A stretch of 64,000 bases of DNA, taken from contig JADJWS010000001.1 of NCBI GenBank assembly GCA_016716235.1, positions 1,612,001-1,676,000 of the forward strand, read 5' to 3'. The DNA is from Candidatus Defluviilinea gracilis. GTDB lineage: Bacteria; Chloroflexota; Anaerolineae; Anaerolineales; Villigracilaceae. Under the pieces are notes generated by a model that worked only from the letters and a program-made list of their open reading frames with translations, was not told the DNA's origin and did no database searches. The position numbers and the translations under genes are program-made. Numbering within the stretch: the stretch's first letter is position 1; each line of letters starts with the position of its first letter. Below, in pieces: positions 59,156 through 64,000 of this stretch.

Positions 59156-59698
59156 ATGAAACAACCATCATTCGCATCCATCACGCTGAAAACTGCCGCT
59201 GTTCATACGGTCACATATTTCATCGTCGGCGTATTGTCGTTCTTTCTTCTTGATTACACCGCAAAATACGCCGACCCCGCAGTTGCGGGCTATTTACGCC
59301 AGACGGATCATCCGCTGGTGATGGCGGGACCGTTCTTTCAAATCCTGCGCGGACTTCTGTTCGGGATTGTTTTCTACGCCCTGCGTGAGAGCGTCTTTCC
59401 GCACAAGCGCGGCTGGCTGACGTTGTGGCTGGCGCTGACCGTCGTCGGCATTCTCTCGCCCTTTGGCGCCGCGCCGAGTTCCATCGAAGGGATGATCTAC
59501 ACCGTTCTGCCCTCCTGGTTCCATGTGGTCAACTTCCCTGAGATATTCATCCAATCGGGTTTGCTCGCCTTCACGACTCATTATTGGGTCAACCATCCTG
59601 AGAAGCGCTGGCTCAACTGGTCGCTGGGTATCGTAACTGCCGTCATTGTGCTGTTGTCGCTGTTGGGCGCGTTGTCCGCGTTTGGCGTTCTCTCATAA
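59156..59698 (+). CDS. small membrane protein, unknown function
   Basis: 180 residues, AAGGAG 6-7 nt upstream. Four or five TM helices (VTYFIVGVLSFFLL, FFQILRGLLFGIVFYAL, LTLWLALTVVGIL, IVTAVIVLLSLLGALSAFGVL) with a conserved-looking ESVFPHKRGW loop. No family recognised. The stop is 9 nt before the next gene's ATG. Confidence 0.7.
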   Translation: MKQPSFASITLKTAAVHTVTYFIVGVLSFFLLDYTAKYADPAVAGYLRQTDHPLVMAGPFFQILRGLLFGIVFYALRESVFPHKRGWLTLWLALTVVGILSPFGAAPSSIEGMIYTVLPSWFHVVNFPEIFIQSGLLAFTTHYWVNHPEKRWLNWSLGIVTAVIVLLSLLGALSAFGVLS

Positions 59699-59706
59699 GC
59701 AGGAAT

Positions 59707-61698
59707 ATGAAAATGAAAATCAAAAATCAATCCACAGTGTTACATAAGGTTTATGTTCTTACGCTTTTAGTTGTGTTGCTGATGTCGCTGACCGCGCCCG
59801 TCGCGGCGGACGGAGTCGCTGAGGGCAAGAAAATGTTCGTTTCGCCGAATCAGGCTCAAGGTCCGAGCGACGCGGCGGAGATGGAAGCGTTCATGGACGA
59901 ACTGTTCGCGCGTCACATGGAAGAGAATCACATCGCAGGCGCGGCGGTCGCAGTCGTCAAAGATGGTCAGTTGTTCTTCGCCAAAGGCTATGGCTACGCT
60001 GATCTTGAGAATCAAATCCCTGTTGACGCCGAACAGACGATGTTCAAACTTGGCTCGATCACCAAACTGTTCACGTGGACGGCGGTGATGCAACTCGTGG
60101 AGCAGGGCAAACTGGATCTGGACGCGGACATCAACACGTATCTTGACTTTCGCATCGCGGACACGTATCCGCAACCGATCACGCTCAGCCATTTGATGAC
60201 TCACACATCGGGCTTTGAAGATATTCATGCGGATTTGGTGAAGTTGGATGAAGAAAATCTGGCGTCGCCGCGCGAGTGGCTGGTGTCGCACATCCCTGCG
60301 CGGGTTCGTCCGCCTGGTGAAGTTGCGGCGTATTCGAATTACAACGCCGCGCTGGCAGGATACATTGTGGCGCGCGTGTCGGGACAATCGTATGGCGAAT
60401 ATGTGCAGGAACACATCATTGCCCCATTGGGCATGAACGGCACGACCGCGCAATATCCCACGCCGCCCGAATTGCTCGCGCGTGAATCGTTGGGATACAT
60501 GTACGAGGAGGACGCGTATCAAATATTTCCACAATTGTTATCTCCCGAAGACCTCTTCCCCGCTGGCGTCATGCGCTCCACCGCAACAGACATGGCGCGC
60601 TTCATGATCATGCACTTGCAGGGCGGCTTCTACGGCGACGCATCCACCGAGATTCGTATCTTGGAAGAATCAACGGCGCGGCAAATGCAAAGCGTTTTAT
60701 TCGCTCCCGACCCGCGTATCCTGGGCAACGCCTATGGATTTTTTGAATTCAACGATAACGGTCAACGCGTGATCGGTCACAGCGGAAGCGGCGAGCCGAT
60801 GGAATCCATGCTGCTGCTTTTGCCCGACGAGAACCTCGGCGTGTTTGTCGCGTACAACAGTCTCGGCGCGGGCGAACTCAACCGACAGCATTTCGGATTT
60901 CAACGCGCGTTCTTCGATCATTACTATCCCGCGCCCGCCGTCGAATCGATTCAACCGCCAGCCGATTTCAACGAACGCGCTGACCGCTTCGTCGGCGCGT
61001 ACAAATGGACGATGAGTTCATACACCACGCTCGAAAAATATTTCGCCCTCATGGGTCCGACCATCAACGTCAAAAATCCTGGCGACGGCACGTTACTGCT
61101 CGAGTCGCCGTTCGGCAATTGGAGCATCGTCGAGGAAGAGCCGCTTTACTTCCGTTTTGTAGACAGCGCCTATCACGTGGCGTTTCGCGAAGACGAGCAG
61201 GGGCGCATCGTCTACCTCTTCACCGATCTCACGCCGATGATGTCGTTCGAAAAAGTTCCGTGGTACGAGACGCTCGGATTCAACATGCCCTTGCTGATGA
61301 TCAGCCTGCTGTTGTTCCTCTCCATGCTCATCGTGACGTTGATCCGCTTCATTCGGGACCGACGGCTGGTCGCTGACCCTCAGCCTTTCTCTCCCTCCAT
61401 CCGCGTCGCCACGCGACTCATCGTTGGCGTCAGCCTCCTCAACCTGCTGTTCATCGTCGGCAACGTGATGTGGGGCGAGCAGATCGTGTTCGGAATCCCG
61501 TTCGCCTACAAACTCACGCTGGGACTCGGCGTCCTCTCCGCCCTGCTGACCGTCGCCGCAGTAGTCTATTGCATCCTTGCCTGGAAAGATCGCTACTGGG
61601 GCTCCGCCTACCGAATCTATTACACGCTAGTAACTCTCGCTGCCGTTGCGTTTGTCTGGTTTTTGAATCAATGGAATTTGTTGGGCTGGAGATATTAA
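59707..61698 (+). CDS. beta-lactamase-fold serine hydrolase with C-terminal TM domain
   Basis: 663 residues; ATG at 59707 or 59713. Signal peptide (VLTLLVVLLMSLTAPVAA). Class C beta-lactamase/esterase domain with SxxK in GSITKLFT (catalytic Ser, Lys), YSN in VAAYSNYNAALAGY, and HSGSG (HxG motif). Then a DUF-like beta domain, and finally three to four TM helices from about residue 520 (LLMISLLLFLSMLIVTLI; VATRLIVGVSLLNLLF). Hydrolase of an extracytoplasmic ester or amide substrate; the exact substrate is unknown. The anchored architecture is common in bacterial D-aminopeptidase/esterase-like proteins. Confidence 0.9.
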   Translation: MKMKIKNQSTVLHKVYVLTLLVVLLMSLTAPVAADGVAEGKKMFVSPNQAQGPSDAAEMEAFMDELFARHMEENHIAGAAVAVVKDGQLFFAKGYGYADLENQIPVDAEQTMFKLGSITKLFTWTAVMQLVEQGKLDLDADINTYLDFRIADTYPQPITLSHLMTHTSGFEDIHADLVKLDEENLASPREWLVSHIPARVRPPGEVAAYSNYNAALAGYIVARVSGQSYGEYVQEHIIAPLGMNGTTAQYPTPPELLARESLGYMYEEDAYQIFPQLLSPEDLFPAGVMRSTATDMARFMIMHLQGGFYGDASTEIRILEESTARQMQSVLFAPDPRILGNAYGFFEFNDNGQRVIGHSGSGEPMESMLLLLPDENLGVFVAYNSLGAGELNRQHFGFQRAFFDHYYPAPAVESIQPPADFNERADRFVGAYKWTMSSYTTLEKYFALMGPTINVKNPGDGTLLLESPFGNWSIVEEEPLYFRFVDSAYHVAFREDEQGRIVYLFTDLTPMMSFEKVPWYETLGFNMPLLMISLLLFLSMLIVTLIRFIRDRRLVADPQPFSPSIRVATRLIVGVSLLNLLFIVGNVMWGEQIVFGIPFAYKLTLGLGVLSALLTVAAVVYCILAWKDRYWGSAYRIYYTLVTLAAVAFVWFLNQWNLLGWRY

Positions 61699-61699
61699 G

Positions 61700-61767
61700 G
61701 CGTACCGCAAAGTTCACTTTGCGTGCGTTCTCTTACGCGCCTGTTGGCGTTAGAGAACGCCAACTAC
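61700..61767. repeat. pair of palindromic repeats
   Basis: 'gtaccgcaaagttcactttgcg' next to 'gcgttctcttacgcgcctgttggcgttagagaacgccaac'. The two repeat families lie adjacent. Confidence 0.7.
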
Positions 61768-61796
61768 ACAAAATGTAAAACAAAAAGGAGAATCAA

Positions 61797-62609
61797 ATGT
61801 CAACGCAAGAACTCGCTTCAACAAACAAAGTACAGGAAGTTTCCACTGCGACGACGGATCAATACACCCTCTGGCAGATCCTCGGAATCTGGGCGCTCGT
61901 CACTCTGCCAATGGTAGTGTTGGTTTGGGTGGTCTCTCCCATCGTCATTCCTCGCGTGCCGTTGCATCCTGGCGTCACGTATTGGTTATTGATCATCGTG
62001 GGCATGATGTGGCAGTTCGTCGTGGCGCTCGCGATCACATATCGCGAACTCGGCACGTTGCGCTGGAGCGCCATCCGCCAGCGGTTATGGCTTCAAACTC
62101 CGCGCGACCCGAAGACCGACAAGCCGAATCCAAAATTGTATTGGTGGTTGATTCCCGCCCTGATTTACAACGGCGTGGTTGGCTTTGTGCTGATCGGGTA
62201 TGTGGACGCGCCCATGGGCTGGCTGTTCCCAACACTCAAGCCTCCCTATGAAATGAGTCAACTGGCGACGCCCGAATTTCATGGTCAATGGTGGCTGTTT
62301 GGCGTGTTGCTCGTCAGTCATCTCTTCAACTATTTTCTGGGTGAGGCGTTCCTCTGGCACGGCGTGCTGTTGCCCAAAATGCAGGGAGTCTTCGGGAAGT
62401 ACGATTGGGCGGCAAACGCCGTTCTCTTCGGCTTTTATCACCTGCACAAACCCTGGGCGCTCCCCAGCGTCATCCTCACGAACATGGCATACAGTTGGCC
62501 CGCGCGACGCTTTCGCAGTAATTGGATGGCGGTCATCGTGCATGGCGTGGAAGGACTCCCAGGTTTGGTGATGGTTCCGCTGGTCATCCTCGGATTGGCA
62601 GGCGGGTAG
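61797..62609 (+). CDS. CPBP-type intramembrane protease
   Basis: 270 residues. Several TM helices (LWQILGIWALVTLPMVVLVW, LLIIVGMMWQFVVALAITY, WWLIPALIYNGVVGFVLIGY). The CAAX-protease-like (Abi) motifs are weak but recognisable: LGEAFLWHGVLLPKM (motif 1, EE-like reduced to GEA), FGFYHLHKPWALP (motif 2 His), and VIVHGVEGLPG (motif 3). Function may be prenyl-protein processing or bacteriocin immunity; unproven. Confidence 0.72.
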   Translation: MSTQELASTNKVQEVSTATTDQYTLWQILGIWALVTLPMVVLVWVVSPIVIPRVPLHPGVTYWLLIIVGMMWQFVVALAITYRELGTLRWSAIRQRLWLQTPRDPKTDKPNPKLYWWLIPALIYNGVVGFVLIGYVDAPMGWLFPTLKPPYEMSQLATPEFHGQWWLFGVLLVSHLFNYFLGEAFLWHGVLLPKMQGVFGKYDWAANAVLFGFYHLHKPWALPSVILTNMAYSWPARRFRSNWMAVIVHGVEGLPGLVMVPLVILGLAGG

Positions 62610-62650
62610 ATGGGACTCGTCCTCGGCTTGGCGTGATCAAGAGTAACCAT

Positions 62651-63031
62651 ATGAACATTTTGACTCACGCTCACTTTCAGCAATGGATGGAAACGTATGG
62701 CCGCGCCAGCGCGGAGGATGATCCGTTTACGTCGGCTAATCTTTTTGCGAAGGATGCCGCGTATTACGAAACACCCTTCGCTGAACCCATGATTGGGCGC
62801 GATGCCATCTTCGATTATTGGAATAAAGGCGCGCAAAATTTGAGGGACAAAGAATCCACCTTCGAGATTCTCTCCGTGAACGGTCATTCGGGTATGGCTC
62901 GCTGGCAATCGCAATTCACGGTCATCGAATCGGGCAAACGCCTCGCGCTGGATTGTGTGTTCATCGTTGAGTTTGACGACGATGGTTTGTGTCAAACCTT
63001 CCGCGAGTGGTGGCGTACGCGCGAGGTGTGA
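62651..63031 (+). CDS. SnoaL-like nuclear-transport-factor-2-fold protein
   Basis: 126 residues from the ATG at 62651 (MNILTHAHFQQWMETYGRAS). Typical NTF2 fold: ANLFAKDAAYYETPFAEPMIGRDAIFDYW, STFEILSVNGHSGMARWQSQF, ALDCVFIVEFDDDGLCQTFREWW. These proteins act as small hydrolases/isomerases or binding modules; substrate not inferable. Confidence 0.88.
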   Translation: MNILTHAHFQQWMETYGRASAEDDPFTSANLFAKDAAYYETPFAEPMIGRDAIFDYWNKGAQNLRDKESTFEILSVNGHSGMARWQSQFTVIESGKRLALDCVFIVEFDDDGLCQTFREWWRTREV

Positions 63032-63107
63032 GTACCGCAAGATTCATCTTGTGCGCACATCGCAAAGTTCGCACACCTCGCAAAGTGAACTTTGCGGCAC
63101 AAAAATT

Positions 63108-63166
63108 GTACGGTTTTTTGTGGGGATAATCCAGACCAAAAGGTTGAACGGGAATGCCATAATGCG
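63108..63166 (+). promoter_or_regulatory. GTACGG-type operator/promoter, second copy
   Basis: Aligns without gaps with 57801-57859: GTACGG at 63108, a degenerate repeat at 63120, ACCAAA, a 17-nt spacer and CATAAT. It lies about 35 nt before the 63200 gene. Confidence 0.6.
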
Positions 63167-63199
63167 CGCATCGAAAAAAATTACCAAAGGAGAAAACTC

Positions 63200-63724
63200 A
63201 TGGCTATCCTATCCAACCTCTATGTCATCCTCATCCTGCGCGTGTTACACATCGGCGGGGGAATCATGTGGGTGGGGAGCGCGACGCTCTACCTATTGTT
63301 GCTCATCCCCGTTGCGCGTTCGCTTCATCCTGCGGGACAGAAATTCCTGCAAACGCTCGGTCCGAAATTCGGCGCGATGATGGGACTCGTTACCACGGTC
63401 ACCGTGCTTTCGGGCGCGTTGCTGTACGCGCGCTTCTTCGCGGGCGGGATCAGTTTCATCTGGACGACGGGCGCAGGCTTCGCGTTCACCGTCGGCGCAG
63501 TGGCGGCGCTCGCCTCGTACGCGCTGGGAGTGGCGGTCTTCGGCAGGATGCAGGAACGCATCGCAAAATTCGGGGCGGAGATCGAGTCTGCGCAGAGCGC
63601 GCCGAATCAATCTCAAGTCCAGGAGATGAACCGCTTGCAGTCGTCGTTGATGAAGGCGTATCGGTTCGAGTTCGTCCTGCTCATCGTCGCCATGCTGGGA
63701 ATGGCTGTCGCGCGTTATCTGTAG
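63200..63724 (+). CDS. four-TM membrane protein (DUF2269/CopD-like)
   Basis: 174 residues from the ATG at 63200 (AAAGGAG upstream). Four TM helices: VILILRVLHIGGGIMWVG, MGLVTTVTVLSGALLYA, FTVGAVAALASYALGVAV, FEFVLLIVAMLGMAVARYL, with a conserved His and Gly in HIGGGIMWVG. This is the integral-membrane fold of DUF2269/CopD-like proteins. Preceded by the second copy of the GTACGG operator, so it likely shares regulation with the 57881 gene. Confidence 0.8.
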   Translation: MAILSNLYVILILRVLHIGGGIMWVGSATLYLLLLIPVARSLHPAGQKFLQTLGPKFGAMMGLVTTVTVLSGALLYARFFAGGISFIWTTGAGFAFTVGAVAALASYALGVAVFGRMQERIAKFGAEIESAQSAPNQSQVQEMNRLQSSLMKAYRFEFVLLIVAMLGMAVARYL

Positions 63725-63733
63725 GTCCAACCG

Positions 63734-64000
63734 ATGTTTGCGCGAATTTGGCGCGGGATCGCCCGCACGTCTGTCATTGAAAAATATTTTCACTATGTGA
63801 GTGAACGGGTGATCCCCGCCTATCGCGCCGCGAGCGGCTGCCGTGACGTGTGGGTGTTGCGGCAGCCGCAGGATGAATTTACCAGCATCATCCTGCTCTC
63901 GTTTTGGGAGTCGCGCGATGCGTTGGACGCTTTCGCCGATCCGCAATTGAAATCCGAATCCCTTCGCGGCGAGCGCGAGTCGCTGTTGGCGTTTGAATCC
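63734..64000 (+). CDS. antibiotic-biosynthesis-monooxygenase-like domain protein, partial at right edge
   Basis: The frame is open from ATG 63734 to the window end (89 codons). MFARIWRGIARTSVIEKYFHYVSERVIPAYRAASGCRDV, then VWVLRQPQDEFTSIILLSFWESRDALDAFADPQL is the alpha-beta ABM/DabB-like ferredoxin fold with the EKYFHYV and FWESRDAL elements. Small oxygenases or binding domains have this fold; the specific role is unknown. The stop codon lies outside the window. Confidence 0.7.
   Translation, partial: MFARIWRGIARTSVIEKYFHYVSERVIPAYRAASGCRDVWVLRQPQDEFTSIILLSFWESRDALDAFADPQLKSESLRGERESLLAFES

Noticed and set aside
1..64000. tRNA or rRNA genes
   Set aside because: No cloverleaf-like or rRNA-like sequence was recognised on a read of the gaps; a tRNAscan run would be decisive.

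Overview
The window looks like a chromosomal segment of a Chloroflexota bacterium, probably class Anaerolineae. That is an inference from gene content, a moderately high GC, frequent TATAAT-type promoters, and many word-like hairpin repeats between genes. There is no rRNA or other taxonomic marker to confirm it. Gene density is high. No rRNA, tRNA, CRISPR array, transposase or phage gene was seen.

Layout. 1-1300: edge of a membrane protein and a 5'-truncated P1 peptidase. 1300-4000: an AT-rich island with a small helical protein and a membrane-anchored TPR protein. 4100-8000: an ABC-2 exporter (ATPase plus two permeases). 8100-19200: mostly single housekeeping or accessory genes (hutU, SCP2, GNAT, methyltransferase, MFS, YbaK, squalene-synthase-like, NfeD protease, lipA, a P-loop kinase, an immunity-like protein, an SDR). 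19300-22000: pheA, an aminotransferase and tpx. 22370-24600: a PEP-mutase-like protein, folE and a DsbA-like gene. The DsbA-like gene has an in-frame TGA exactly at the first Cys of its CPWC motif, a strong selenoprotein candidate. 24800-31800: AhpD-like, AlkA-like, DUF488, DUF2249 and cupin genes, then sucAB.

The centrepiece is 33.2-52.6 kb. It is about 19 kb of minus-strand genes, read from right to left: TusA (frameshifted), two DsrE-family sulfurtransferases, HdrC-, HdrB- and HdrA-like proteins, an unknown protein at the sHdrH position, a soluble HdrC/B-like Fe-S protein, EtfB, EtfA, a membrane Fe-S ETF:quinone oxidoreductase-like protein (EMO type), a zinc-finger-like protein, two lipoate-binding GcvH-like proteins (LbpA), a dedicated lipoate ligase, and a molybdopterin oxidoreductase with a fused 16-Cys ferredoxin/NrfD partner. 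This is the gene kit of the sulfur-oxidising heterodisulfide-reductase-like (sHdr) pathway. Proposed roles: TusA/DsrE carry sulfane sulfur, sHdr and lipoyl-LbpA oxidise it, EtfAB/EMO pass electrons to quinone, and the Mo complex handles sulfite or polysulfide at the membrane. A divergent NarL-type sensor kinase/regulator pair (52.7-55.1 kb) is the obvious candidate regulator. lipA at 16.1 kb and the lipoyl E2 (sucB) show that lipoate metabolism is present.

55.2-64 kb: an XRE-STAND-TPR regulator (minus strand) faces a run of membrane-protein genes (small two-TM protein, two multi-TM proteins, a beta-lactamase-fold hydrolase with a TM tail, a CPBP-type protease, a SnoaL-like protein, a four-TM protein, an ABM-domain protein). 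Two genes of this run share a gapless 59-bp promoter/operator element, which points to a small regulon.

Several genes (1-655, 33205-36156, 37015-38715) carry intergenic-type repeats inserted in frame. At least six genes start 6-9 nt after a -10 hexamer, as expected for leaderless mRNAs.
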